Part shown: in pieces, positions 43,918-55,430 of the stretch
Numbering within the stretch: the stretch's first letter is position 1
Layout: each line of letters starts with the position of its first letter
Assembly (NCBI GenBank): GCA_029204225.1
Contig: CM055098.1
Span: 2,169,106-2,233,105, forward strand
Direction of reading: 5' to 3'
DNA: 64,000 nt
Origin: Diphasiastrum complanatum
Lineage: Eukaryota > Streptophyta > Lycopodiopsida > Lycopodiales > Lycopodiaceae
Notes under the pieces: generated by a model
What the model was told of the DNA's origin: nothing
The model's database searches: none
The model's input: only the letters and a program-made list of their open reading frames with translations
Program-made: the position numbers and the translations under genes

Positions 43918-44640
43918 AAACTAGCCAAGAATGCTAGTACAAATCCAACATCAAAACAACGCTCACCAATGTAACTAGTTTTACCATATCTTGACAATTT
44001 GCACACATCCACATGAAATTGCTCAAACATGAGATAGAACAAGTAAAGTAGACTTGAACAACACTTCCTTGCTACTCCTTTGCCAATTATCTCTCCTTTG
44101 ATGATCTTGACTAGCTCCAAATTGCCACCTTCCCTTTTGACTACTTGAAGCACTTTGAGATCAACCTCTTGATCATCAACTTGACCATCAAAGTCATTGA
44201 ACAAACTTTGTTTTTCAGATCCATTACTTGATTTTATAGCAAGATAACATCCATCAACTTGCATAGCTCCATGTACACAACAAGATCCACCAAAAGATGT
44301 TTCACTCTTCATAAGAATTTGATACTCAAGATCCATTGCTTGGATCCACTCCTCTTCTTTCTTTGCTTGATCTACACTTGTAGGCTCATCCAAAGAGGTT
44401 AGGAAAGCAACATAGTTTTCAAAAAGTACTTACTTATCCTTTTGATCATATGTTCTCCTTGGCTTTTGACTTGACGAAGGTCCATCATCATCACCATCCA
44501 AAGTAGGATCCTTTTCATCAACATGAAGAATGTTAGATCCATCCACACTACCATCAATCATGTTGAAGACACTTTTGGAATGTTCCCCTCATCAAAAATC
44601 ACATCTCTACCAACAATCACTTTGTTAGTAGAAGGAATGT
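43918..44640 (-). pseudogene. Family-C-type fragment: RT linker plus novel module
   Basis: Minus reading: YVAFLTSLDEPTSVDQAKKE, EEWIQAMDLEYQILMKSET, then directly GGSCCVHGAMQVDGCYL and the novel module as in element C (RKCCSSLLYLFYLMFEQ, CKLSRYGKTSYIGERC, LAFLASF). The copia-to-module junction is the same as in C, so the fusion predates these copies. A segment between IIGKGV and ARKCC is deleted in frame. Upstream, the GSNILHVDEKDPTLDG-type linker extends to about 44640. Confidence 0.8.
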
Positions 44641-45470
44641 AAACCTTGTAGTCTTTCTCTGGTTGATCTCCTGGGAGATTCTTCAGGTACTGCAATGCTC
44701 TTGTCTTTGTCTCTTTGGCTAGGTCCGAACCCATCTCGGTTCATAGGAGTTGTAGCTGCAGACAGGCTTGCAGTCCTTTCCTCATCTGATTCATCGCTCA
44801 ACTGTCGTAAAGTTCGAACATCTTTGTCTGAGTGTTCGGGTTCTCCTCCCTTTGTCATGGTTGGCAGCTCATAGTACTGCTTTCCTAGCACTTCGTATTT
44901 GGCATAATCATTGTCGGCTATTGTTCTGGACTCATCAAACTTGACGTCTTTGAAAGTCTTCACTAGATTCATTTCTGGCATGTAGATCATGTAGTATGAC
45001 GAATGATTGTCATACTCGACGAGATATCCTAATTTGACTTTCTCATCAAGCTTCTTTCGAAGCTTATCAGGAATATGTGCATAAGCTGCACAACCAAAAA
45101 TGCGAACATGTGTCTGATTGGAATTTCTACCCCACCATAGTTCATGTGGTGTCATGTGAGAAACATCTGATTTGCCTATCCTATTCTAGATATAGGCAGC
45201 TGCAGCTGCTGCTTCAACCCATAGCACTCTTGGTGCCTTCGAATAGGCCATCATGCACCTTGCGGATTCCATGAGTTACTGTTCTCTCTCTTAGCCATGC
45301 CATTGTGTTGTGGTGTGTAGGATGCAGTCCTTCTGTGAAGGATTCCTCAATCATTGCAAAAGTCAGTGAATCAGTTTCAGATGTATTCTCAACCACGATC
45401 AGTTCTGATCTGCTTCACCTTGCTTCCTGTGCATCTTTCTGCCAAACCAGAGGTGAAGCTTGTCAAATCA
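44641..45470 (-). pseudogene. Family-I-type integrase C-part
   Basis: Minus reading: TPHELWWGRNSNQTHVRIFG, AAYAHIPDKLRKKLDEKVKL, and an acidic linker ending ESPRRSTRERLQG. To the right the integrase core reads backward from QHNGMAWLRERT toward 45470, matching 11800-11980 in style (CGTKQIRTD-like). Both ends are abrupt junctions. Confidence 0.75.
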
Positions 45471-45916
45471 AAGTTAGAAATAGATTGACTTTGACAACAT
45501 GGGATTGTGCAAGTAGAAATGAAAACCGTGGCATAAGTGCAACAAAGCTAAATTGGTGGTATGTTGTTCAAATTAGGCCATGCTCAAGACATGTATTCGA
45601 AAATGCATATGTTGAGAATGAAATAGAAGATCTAAATTTGGAAAATACAAGTATATCTAATGAAGATGTACATATATCTTCAAGTTTTATAAATCTTGAA
45701 AACTCGAGAATTGATTCTCATGATTCCGATGACTTAGATGATGAAGAAGACAACAATGATTCTTTGCATGAGGACAATATTGAGAGAGGTTTTGATTTCG
45801 ATAGTGATGATGAAAATCATTTTAGCGGAGATGAATTGCAAAATGTATTGGCTAATGAATTTGAATCTTGCGATGATGAACAAAATTTGTACATGTCACA
45901 AATAATTTTGTTATAA
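45471..45916 (+). pseudogene. CACTA-like transposase C-terminal remnant
   Basis: Frame with TKLNWWYVVQIRPCSRHVFE followed by a long Asp/Glu/Ser-rich tail and stop at 45914-45916. A W-x-V-V-Q stretch followed by an acidic tail resembles the C-end of plant CACTA (En/Spm-like) transposases. The assignment is from memory and short. The repeat array at 46596-47050 is what one would expect downstream. The left part of the open frame (45305-45470) is antisense to copia and should not be included. Confidence 0.4.
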
Positions 45917-46590
45917 AATGATACATTGTGGTCAATATATATTGTTTTCAAATTAAAATTATTACATTTTTCTACGATGTTGCATTTCTAAAGTTTCATT
46001 TCAAATGCATCACGCAATCACTTAGAATTGAAAAAACTTATCAATATTTATAGATGTGTGAACTAATTAAGAGAACAATTAGAAAATGTAAAACAATGAT
46101 TATTTATATATTATAATAAAAAAGCATCTTCTTTGAGATAATAATACACTTTGCCACAATGTTCGACTATTCATTTATCTTTGCAAACACACAAACGTGT
46201 ATAACATTGCAATTTTTTTATCAACAAATTAACTTAACAAGCTACCACATGGCTCTCAATTGCAAATTTAGCTCTCACTTATATTTTTACCTATTAATAC
46301 CATATTTAGATTAATGTCAAATTTTGATTATGGAATTTTCTCAATATAGAAACACATCATAATGTTCATAAATACATAAGATAGCATGTTATATTCAACC
46401 GATAATAACTTCAATTCGTCAGAGCATAATAATTTGACATAATGATCATTTGATTTTTAGTTTACATATTATAGGTATGCACTTATTCAAAACCTCAAAA
46501 AAAATCTTATTTGCTTCTAAATTAATCATAAAGTTGTTGTTTATCAGCATATTATTCATAATAGTTGAAAAAAAAAATTACTACAATTTA
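45917..46590. other. AT-rich non-coding stretch
   Basis: Very AT-rich with many short A or T runs. No gene or repeat boundary recognised. It links the acidic ORF and the palindromic repeats. Confidence 0.45.
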
Positions 46591-46595
46591 ATTTT

Positions 46596-47050
46596 GCCAC
46601 GTGTGGCATTGCCACGCATGGCAAATTTCCAAAGCAAAATCTCTTTAAGTATTGTGTTTTGATATTGCCACGCATGGCAAATTTTGCCACGTGTGGCAAT
46701 AAAAAAAGCCACCTCCCTGGAATTTTCTCTGGAGATTTGCCATGCGTGGCAAATCTCCAAAGGTACATATCACACGACAAGTGGTTAAATAACAACCGTA
46801 CGTGGCACTTCCACATGTGGTTGTGCCACGCCGACACAATTTGGCGCTCATATTTTGAATTTTGAGTTTAAAAAAATTTGCATGGTAGTGCCATGCAAAA
46901 TTAAAAATTTGTTGTCAGACCCCACCTCTAGCCTGAATTTCACCAGTAGGGTCCCCGGAATAGTTTTGTCATGGATGTGCCACGCGTGGCAGTGCCACAT
47001 AGAAGAAAAATGTCAAAATTTTGGCTAAGTATCGGGTTCGCGTGGCAAAA
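46596..47050. repeat. Array of GCCACGTGTGGC-type palindromic repeats
   Basis: Near-palindromes at 46596-46607, 46611-46622, 46667-46678, 46686-46697, 46739-46750 and 46979-46990 (GCCACGYRTGGC forms), plus weaker copies near 46797, 46811, 46825, 46880-46896, 46991 and 47040. Spacing and orientation vary. Such clustered short repeats are typical of subterminal transposase-binding regions of CACTA elements. No terminal CACTA/TAGTG was identified. Confidence 0.65.
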
Positions 47051-47063
47051 CGAACATATGTGT

Positions 47064-48051
47064 AGTTGTGTTTCCTTGATTATTGAAGATGATAAAGATG
47101 AAGATAGTACAATACAAGAGAATGTTGCTGATACTGAACCATCGCGAAGTAATGAAAATAATGAAGATACTTCATTCGGTGAGGAATTATCGCATAATTA
47201 GTCAAACCATGGATAGCAAACGAATCTATTAGAAGGTCCTTTGTAGAGGGCAAGATCTAGAAGCTCACTATGTGTTGTTATTGATGAAGAATTTGTCTTC
47301 TCCTATGTGATCAAATCTCTTTAAGTGGCATTAGCCCTTTGAAGCACAATATCTTAGTGAGAAAAATCACAACTTTTGATTTTCAATTTCATTCCAAGTC
47401 TTAAAAGGTAGAGTACTTGATGGACTCCAATAGGAGTGATTGAATTCAATTTGTTGAGCAAAAATTGACATAATATGTATGAAACTCAAATTAGTTCCAT
47501 TCAACTTTCTTTGTGAGAGTGTGAGGGTCAATTCGTGATCCCATTTGATGTCTAGAATGAGGAGGAGTCCATATTTGAGTATTCATGCATGGTTGAGATC
47601 TTTGTGAATCTCTAGTTGTCTAATTTTTAAGCTTTGTGAAAAATTGGTGGTATAGTTTGTTTTCAAATCAAATCAAATCCATTCTAAATATCAAGAGTGA
47701 GATTATTTGGGTCAAGAGTGAGTCCAAGAAAAGTGATTAAGTTTGATTTTCATGTGTTTGAAACAAAACCCATCTTTTGTTCAAGACTCTCAAGTGTTGA
47801 GAGATCTAGTCAAGTGAAAAGGAAAATCTAGGTGTCAAATCTTTTCATATCCATTTCAACTTTCAAAAGAAAGAGTCATTGGTATTTGATGAGTCCAATA
47901 GGAGATTGGATCTGGTTTCTTTTGTGATTTGATTCAAAGATTATGTGTTTTTTCTTAGTGATCAAAGCAAAGTTTCCAATCGACTAGTCATTAGTGTGAA
48001 GATTGATTCTTAGGTTTGTGAGCTAGATCTTTTGTAGATCCTTCTAGATTA
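47064..48051 (+). other. Short acidic ORF end, then leader-like non-coding DNA
   Basis: 47067-47201 encodes an acidic tail (ENVADTEPSRSNENNEDTSF) of unknown origin. From 47220 to 48051 nothing codes. The style resembles the leaders of the copia elements, but no LTR or PBS was found. Confidence 0.35.
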
Positions 48052-48349
48052 TTGAATATGTTCAAATCTAGTCTCTTGAGAGTCACAAATTACATTTGTA
48101 GAATCATATCACAGGTTTTTATTCACATGGCATCAATAGGTGGCATCTTATTGAAGGAAAGAAAGGATCCTAAGTGCAACCTTTGTGGCAAGGGAGGATA
48201 TATTTTCTCAAGATGCTACAAAAAGAAGACCAATTCATCCAAGGAGAACCAAAGCAAGGGGGCCGAGGTGAAGGATGGAGCTTCAAGTTTGAAATACAAA
48301 TACAAGAAGGACAAATCCAAGGAAAGGTATTTCCTTTGTGGAAAGGTGA
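48052..48349 (+). pseudogene. Element G gag remnant with altered zinc knuckle
   Basis: CNLCGKGGYIFSRCYKKK is a copia knuckle with Tyr at the His position. A Lys-rich tail (KYKYKKDKSKER) follows. The preceding gag core is missing. Confidence 0.65.
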
Positions 48350-49489
48350 ATGAGGCTTGGAGTCTCACAAGGACTTGCAAGATTTGTCATCAAGAGTCCA
48401 TCAGAACACAAGTCAAACATTTTGAAAATTTATTTGGAAGTGCATTGTTTGGTTCAAGATGCAAAGATAGATGTCACTTTCATGAAAGTAAATTGGATTT
48501 ATTTCATGTCCTTGAAAAGTATTTTGCCTGGAACTTTAGATAAGTTCAAACTTATTGTTATGATCCAAGAGCAATCAATCAAGAATAAGGAGGAGCAATC
48601 ACAAAAAGAAAATAGTTTCATTTATGCTCTCATGTCAACTTCTGAAGATCTATTTTGCTTTGAAGGGATTTTTGTATCTCAAAGGTGGATTAAGGCAATA
48701 CTAGTTGAGTGTGATGCCTTAAAAGATGGCAAAACATGTTTTCCTTGTAAACTTACATTACATATGAAGTCAAGGAAATGGAAATGTCTTCATAATGTAG
48801 ATTCCTCTGATTTCAATAAGATCATGAATGATATGTTCATTAATAAAGATGAAAATTGTAAGTTTTCAATCTTAAAGGCAAGTTGTAAACTTCTTATGAG
48901 AATAAGTGAAGCATCCAAAGTGGACACTTATATCCATAAGCAAGTAGTTAGCCTTATTGAGATGGAAATACCTTTTGATTTCAATACTAGAAAAATCATG
49001 GCAAGTTGTGGTGATTTTTGGACTTATGTTTCTAGCATAAGTAATCTTGATAATAATAGGAACTGCATATTATATGGTCATGGATGTTGTGATCATCATG
49101 AGACATGGAGGTCTCGGATTTCCATCAAGAAGGAGCATCATGAAGAGGATCTTAAGGAGGCATCTCAAGGTTCAAGTGTGCCAAGGATTGAGGAGGAGAG
49201 ACCTTCTCAAATCGTGATTCCAAAAAGAAACTCAAGAAATATGGTTGAGTCCATGTGGCTCACATTTCAAGGGAAAGAGGAGCATATCTCATGTGGTATA
49301 CATCACATACTTACTTCTCTTATGTCATTTGATAAATCGATTTGCTTTAGTGAGATCATTGCATCTCAAAATTGGAGTAAAGCCATACTAGTTAAGTATG
49401 AAGTCTCTCTTGAGAACATAGATGAAGTTCTTAAAAGGTTGAAATTGATTTTAAAGCAAATGGTTATTTCATCAAATGTATGCTCTTAA
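48350..49489 (+). CDS. Element G ORF, unknown function (379 aa)
   Basis: Open frame without a recognised enzyme. It contains CKLLMRISEASKVDTYIHKQ (near 48890-48950), which resembles CKIDVRNSEASNLDTILYIN in the element B ORF at both protein and DNA level (GAAGCATCCAAAGTGGACAC). A later stretch, VIPKRNSRNMVESMWLTF and SFDKSICFSEIIASQNWSKA, matches the copia integrase-RT linker. I infer a patchwork of copia linker and the novel module. It could equally be a decayed pol that happens to stay open. Confidence 0.5.
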   Translation: MRLGVSQGLARFVIKSPSEHKSNILKIYLEVHCLVQDAKIDVTFMKVNWIYFMSLKSILPGTLDKFKLIVMIQEQSIKNKEEQSQKENSFIYALMSTSEDLFCFEGIFVSQRWIKAILVECDALKDGKTCFPCKLTLHMKSRKWKCLHNVDSSDFNKIMNDMFINKDENCKFSILKASCKLLMRISEASKVDTYIHKQVVSLIEMEIPFDFNTRKIMASCGDFWTYVSSISNLDNNRNCILYGHGCCDHHETWRSRISIKKEHHEEDLKEASQGSSVPRIEEERPSQIVIPKRNSRNMVESMWLTFQGKEEHISCGIHHILTSLMSFDKSICFSEIIASQNWSKAILVKYEVSLENIDEVLKRLKLILKQMVISSNVCS

Positions 49490-49949
49490 GTCACGTAAGA
49501 GCAAAAGTGATTTGTTCACTCATAGTTTGAAAATTTGTATTGAGGCAAATTGTAAACTCTTTATGAGAGTAAGTGAATCATCTTCTAAAGACACTTATCT
49601 CCATAATGAAGCATTTAGCCTCATTGGATCTGATATTAGCATGGTAAACAAGCATGAAGATATGATGCAAACACTTTGTTATTATAGCATGCATAGTCTT
49701 GCCAATTTGGATGAGTCTAATTCTCTAGATCGTGGTAACATGATGTTAGATCTTTGTGATCCTAATAAATCAAGAAGAAATCTTTATTTTCTCATGAAGG
49801 AGCATGCACATGAAGAAGGATCAACCCTCAAGGTCAAGCATCTACATGAAAATTGGAAGGAATCAATTTTGGAGGTGCTAGGATGGTGCAAAGCTCTCAA
49901 GCTCATCAAAGATGTCAACATCAAAGAAGCACTATCATGGATATGGTGA
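49476..49949 (+). CDS. Element G second ORF (157 aa), diverged duplicate of first
   Basis: Overlaps the end of the previous ORF by 14 bases in another frame. EANCKLFMRVSESSSKDTYL repeats the motif of the first ORF about 650 bp further on, suggesting an internal duplication. The C-part (HLHENWKESILEVLGWCKAL) resembles the start of an RNase H/linker-like stretch only vaguely. Function unknown. Confidence 0.45.
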   Translation: MYALKSRKSKSDLFTHSLKICIEANCKLFMRVSESSSKDTYLHNEAFSLIGSDISMVNKHEDMMQTLCYYSMHSLANLDESNSLDRGNMMLDLCDPNKSRRNLYFLMKEHAHEEGSTLKVKHLHENWKESILEVLGWCKALKLIKDVNIKEALSWIW

Positions 49950-50086
49950 TTTCAGATCAACATCAAGCTCATTGGCTGATCTTCACACCTTTTGATCCAG
50001 CAAAGACCAATTCAGCCCATGGAGTCAAGTTCAAGATCATCATGTTTTCCATCAAGCTAGATTTACCAAGCTAGATTTTTGAGGAG

Positions 50087-50918
50087 TGTGAAAAATGCAA
50101 AAATAAGCTTGGTAGAGGCCAAAAATCTTGTATATAGATAAACACACATGTGTGGATCCTGTTCCCACGTGTGAAACTAGTGTACTTGTCATGTACCATA
50201 ATCATATATGTTGTACATATGATTTAATTCAAGTTCTAGTGGCTAAAATGGCCAAAAACTAGTTTTCTAGATATATGACACATGGCATCAATCTATTGAT
50301 TGCATGAGCCAAATATTTTGGTTAGGTGTCATATCCCATGTGTAGAGGACATCTCACACATGTGGAATAAGCTGAAGTAGACGAATTTTGACTTCTAGAA
50401 GATTTCCAAGTAGATCTCCATATAGAAGAAAAATGGACCAAAAGTGCTCAAAATAGAAGGTTTTGTCCAAGTGTCAGTTTTGCATGATGAATCATCATAT
50501 GACAAAGCACCTTCACACATGTGGGATCAGAGGGATGATCAGTACCACGAGCTCTCACTTATTGTATATATAGAGCCACATTTGGCCATAATCATTGTGA
50601 GACACCAATCTTGGTTTTGGAAGCAATTTTGAGTGATTCTCTCCATTTGTCTACATTTGTTTTGATTGTTTTGAGGTTCTATCAATGTATACTTGATTTT
50701 CAGGTTGGAGTCCATACTCAGACAGTGTTTCACACGTGTGAAACCATAAAGTACGCTTACCTTCAATTAATGATTGTTTTTGTTAGGATTTTGTGTCTAG
50801 AATTGATCTAGATTGATCTTAATCTGAAGTAGATTGATAGATCAAGTAATCTGACAACCAATCCCTCTTGAGGATCAGGTTAGGATCCACTCTTGGTCCT
50901 TTTTGTACTTTTTGCACA
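50087..50918 (+). repeat. Family-G LTR
   Basis: 832 bp from TGTGAAAAATGCAAAAATAAG to TTTTGCACA; partner family copy is the solo LTR at 14922-15776. CACGTG at 50166-50171 and 50733-50738, the latter in the palindrome TTTCACACGTGTGAAA. TATATATAGAG near 50567 is a TATA candidate. Confidence 0.8.
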
Positions 50919-52073
50919 ATGATCCAACAAGAATGGAACCATGTACAAGGCAACTAAGTGCAGCAAAGACAAGCAGATCAAGTGCAGCGGAAGACCAAGA
51001 ACCTTGCACTTCAAGTTCAGGCTGTCCTCAAGCATATGCTTGCATGGTCAATTTTCTTGAAAAGGACAAATGTACATACTTCTTTAGAAATCATCCGAGT
51101 GCAAGATGTCCAATCAAGAATCCTCGAGATGGACCAAAGGTGGAGCAGAAGGCGCAGCAGCCAGATCCAGCGGTTCAACGGTCCGAAGCAGAATCAAGTC
51201 AACAAGGAGCTCACTAGAAGGATGGATGTCAAATTGATCCATCTAAATCATGAGTTTCTTCAACAACCAATGGCAAGCTAGAAAGTTTGCCTATCAACTT
51301 AGAGGCAATGGTGTATTGCACTCAGTAAGATGCTATGGATGCGGAGGAAAACACCGCCGTGCTGAATGTCCACATCGAGGGGATCCATCAACTGTATTGA
51401 TCCCTCGTGTTCACAATGCGGAGTTAATCATCCATGTCGAGATTGCCGATGAGAAATTCACAAATAGCCAAGAGGCATTTGGCCTATGTACACCGACATG
51501 CACCTGGGGTGACCTTCAACCTCGAACGTACTACAAAAGAAAAATCTTACGACCACCGGGTTATGAAACGAGTGAGGAAGAAGACAATCTAGCAAAAGTT
51601 CCAAAGTACGCAAAGATACCCTCGGCAACCAAGTAAAACCATCACAGAAGATAGAGATGGTAGAATCCATCATGCCAATGGTAACTAAGGAAGTCAAGAA
51701 ATTGGCAACCGATGAAGTCCAACGGATTTTACCAAGTCTCTTGGCGCAATCAATGCAAAGAATTCTTATTGATGAATTACAAAAGGGACTATCATCAACG
51801 GAGTGACGAGAAGGCAATTCAGCACAAGATCCAAAGAAAAGTGCAATCACACAGCCTTCAACGGGAAAGTGCAATGACCAAGGGAAGACTAAGATTAATG
51901 ATTGCCCCTCACACTAGACTCTTATGGGTATTATTGAAAATCTGACAAGTCCAGGTTCTTGCTGATCATCCACCAAAAAAGCCTCAAGTTTTATGTAAGC
52001 GAATTCTATCCATGATTTTCTTGAAGCACCCATGTCCCAGCAATAAAAGAACCGACAACAGTGCCCCTTCATG
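50919..52073 (+). pseudogene. Gag-like sequence with short CCHC knuckle
   Basis: Plus reading has a polar, coiled-coil-like stretch (ALQVQAVLKHMLAWSIFLKR) and then CYGCGGKHRRAEC (C-x2-C-x3-H-x4-C) at about 51331, followed by an acidic/basic tail to 51636 and more polar sequence (MVTKEVKKLATDEVQRI) with stops near 51806 and 51890. Probably the end of a gypsy-type gag whose LTR follows at 52074. No protease recognised. Confidence 0.45.
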
Positions 52074-52592
52074 ACAGTTGCAGCCTAGTGCCGAGGGACC
52101 GACACTACTTTGGGCCATGGACCCTGTTGTGGGTATTTCCTGCACAATAATAAACAAGTGGTCCCACCACTTTAAATACTATTGGCCAAGTCTTACCTAG
52201 TGGGCCCCGCCACGGTACAATGTACAGTTAGAATAATAAGTGTGAGTTGGGCACTGGTGTCCTGCGTGTGTAAGCCCAACCCAATGAGCACAAGTAACAA
52301 GTTGTAATTCCTAGGAATAAGAGACTAGGGGTTTAAAACTCTAAACTGACATTAGAGGCCCTAAGTCAAGTTCCAAATAAAAAAGCTAAAAGGGCCCAAA
52401 TTAGAACTCACATGAATCATGTGAGTGCCCTTGTGCTTTCTTAGAACCATTAGATTTAAGTTGTGTATATTTGAAGGGCTTGGCCCCAATGAAGTGGCCA
52501 ATGAGAGTGAAGGAGGCTCACCTCTAAAATCTATAAGAGAGAGCCATTTCCTTTGTATTGTATCACCTTCCATTCTCTTCTTAATAAAACTC

Positions 52593-52668
<76 letters not shown>

Positions 52669-52850
52669 GGGATAAAATAGCTTTGGGTAGGCGCTTGAGC
52701 CCCCAAAGCCTTTCTCAACCTAGGCGTTCTCTCTCTCCCTCTCTCCACTCTCTTTCTCCTCTCTCTCCTCTCTCTCTCTCTTCTTGCTATGCAGGTTAAG
52801 GCAAGGTTGCCGCTCCCTACGACGGGCCCCTATGCTACATCGACAATATA
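52074..52850 (+). repeat. Tandem LTR-like unit 1
   Basis: 777 bp. Starts ACAGTTGCAGCCTAGTGCCG and ends CTATGCTACATCGACAATAT. Contains the hairpin CTCACATGAATCATGTGAG, TATAAGAGAGAG, AATAAAAC and a (CT)n tract at 52601-52664. Unit 2 follows without a gap. Confidence 0.65.
52601..52664. repeat. (CT)n microsatellite
   Basis: Uninterrupted TC/CT dinucleotide run of 64 bp within LTR-like unit 1. Confidence 0.95.
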
Positions 52851-53472
52851 ACAGTGGTAGCCTAGTGCCGAGGGACCGACACTACTTTGGGCCGAGGACC
52901 CTGTTGTGGGTATTTCTTGTACATAAATAAAGAAGTGGGTCCCACCACTTAAAATATTGTTGGCCAAGCCTTGCCTAGTGGGCCCCGCCATAGTACCTTG
53001 TATAGTTAGAATAACAAGTGTGAGGGCATTGGCGTCCTGCGTGTGTAAGCCCAACCCAATGAGCACGCAAAATGGCTAGGTAGAACTTGAATAAAAGACT
53101 TGGGGCCTAAATAGAATAAAATAATAAAAAACTCCAAAGTCAAGTTACATGATTCTAAGTTGAGGGAATCTCACATGAATCATGTGAGTTTGGACCTCTT
53201 CTTATTGAACCATTAGATTGCAATCATTTTAGTTTGAATGGCTAAGATTAGGATTCTAGCCAATTAGAAAGGGCCAACGAGAGCCAAGATGGCCTCCTCT
53301 CTAAACTATATAAGGAGGCCATTTTCCATTGTAAAGCATCATCTCTATTCTTAACAAAGCTCCAGCTCTTTCTATTTGTAACTCCATCCCTAGCTATCTC
53401 TCTCCTTCCTTGGTTGGGACTAAATAGTTTGGGGAAGGTGCTCGGGCCTCCCAAGCCTTTCCTAACCAAGGG

Positions 53473-53579
<107 letters not shown>

Positions 53580-53631
53580 GTTGAAATAGAATACCTTTGG
53601 GTAGGCGCTCGAGCAGCCTTTCTCAACCTAG

Positions 53632-53762
<131 letters not shown>

Positions 53763-53934
53763 CTCTCTGTAAGTAGCAACCGAATAGTTTGGGGAAGGTG
53801 CTCGGGCCTCCCAAACCTCTCGCTACTTGGAACTTTTCTCTCGCTCTTCTTGCTATGCAGGTGAAGGCGAGGTCGCCGCTCCTAGCGACGAACCTCTATG
53901 CTACATTGACAACACAATAGCCAATAATTTTGCC

Positions 53935-54351
53935 TCATCCATATTTCAACCCAACATAGATCTTGCACTCAACTGTTTTAAAGTAGGGCAAGTCTAGATA
54001 TTCTTGCACTAGTTGCCTTCTAGCTTCGGCATAATGGCATCCTTCAATGACATAGTAATCATATTCATTTACCTTACTCATTCTGAAAGCTTTTTTATCA
54101 GGACATTGATTACTATCCACCATGACAAGAAAAGGTAGCACGTTAGCTAGAGGATTAATTTTTATTTTTGACTTCAAGTTGTAAACATGAAGTTCACGTA
54201 GCTCCCTTATCTCTAGAGGTCTCTTACCAATTGATGGTTCTAGTGGAGGACGATGGATTTTTCTAATTGATATCTCCATTGTTCTAATATCAACAAGTTT
54301 GTGTTTTCTAATTTGGTCTCTCATTACATTTTGTTGGGTCTCAAGCACCAA
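53935..54351 (-). pseudogene. ParB-like / uncharacterised repeat-associated ORF
   Basis: 138 codons on the minus strand. RRPPLEPSI-like start, KINPLANVLPFLVMVD, then NEYDYYVIEGCHYAEARRQL and FKTVECKIYVGLKYG. The pattern YYVI.G.H...A...L is that of a ParB/sulfiredoxin-like fold (G-x-H-R/S-x-x-A), and similar proteins occur as uncharacterised families in mosses and animals, from memory. It ends soon after, probably truncated or at an intron. Confidence 0.4.
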
Positions 54352-55430
54352 GTTCTACTCCAAGCACTTCAATTTCATCGTCATCCGAAGGTAATGGCTC
54401 GCGAGTATCTTCCTCTAGATTTATTTCCAATTCAGCCAATTGTTTTCCCTTTGAAACTAGTTTATTTTAACCTTTTGTGGAGAAGCTACCTCAGATTCAA
54501 ATTTTGTTGCAGCAACAATGGAAACACCTTTTGTAGAAGCAGGTTAAAAAACATCTTTTGATGGAACTAAATTTTATGCGGATGCCTATTTGGAAGCTTG
54601 CTTTCTTCCAAACAAATAACCAGACAATGTATGAATCAAATTTAGACTCTTCTCAAAGCACTCCCTCATTTCATTTTGTAAATGAGACGAGTTATGTGCT
54701 GAATTACACAAAGGATTTTGCTGACACACTGAATAACCTGGTTTGTCCTTATGTTTTCAGTTATGAAAACCACAACATTTGAATCATCCTCATCATAATA
54801 CAAATCCTTGATTCTCCTAACATCCTTCACTCTTTAAAGGAGTCACCCCCCTTCAATGTAGCCATAGTTAGATTTAGCCTATCAGTCGATGACAAGGAAA
54901 TGTAGCAAGGAAAGTTTGGAAACGAATAACTTGCTACTCCTTTTGTTGTAGGATCCGTATTTGAATCGTTACGGCCTTCATTCATAGTTCTAGTTTTTTT
55001 TTTTATACTTTTCTCTCTCTCCCCACATTACTAGATTGATGGTCTAGTACCTAATCAAAGCCCTAATCATTATTCAGCTTGTAGTTATGACTTTACTTTA
55101 TATAGCTGGTTATGAGGCTTGTATGGAGAGTTGCTCCCATGCCTTTCTTTCTACAATCATGTTAATCCATGAAAATTACCAATTTTGTTATTGGTTTTTT
55201 TTACTTCTATATCAATGTTACTCTTTCAAACCTGGGATAAATTTGTGACAGCTTCAACATCTCAAAATGAACACATGCTACAAGATTTTTGGAACAAACC
55301 TCGATAAAGAAAACAGGTAGCAATTGAACCAACGTAACTTGAAAAAAGACCTAAAGAATAGAAATGATCAATATCAAGATAAGGGTTCAACAAATCGACA
55401 CCCATTGATGCTTAAAAACACGAGCATCTA
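54352..55430. other. No supported gene
   Basis: AT-rich. Short open frames only, without recognisable motifs. Confidence 0.45.

Larger units (their letters stand above)
48052..50918 (+). mobile_element. Element G: non-autonomous copia derivative with 3' LTR
   Basis: A gag-type knuckle is followed by unusual ORFs (48350-49489 and 49476-49949), a PPT-like TTTTTGAGGAG (50076-50086) and an 832-bp 3' LTR. Protease, integrase and RT motifs are absent. A copia-like linker (FSEIIASQNWSKAILVKYEV) shows its copia origin. No 5' LTR or PBS is visible, so the left limit is uncertain. Confidence 0.7.

Noticed and set aside
45305-45470. N-terminal part of the 203-codon plus ORF
   Set aside because: This stretch is antisense to a copia integrase; only the part after 45471 was kept as possible coding sequence.
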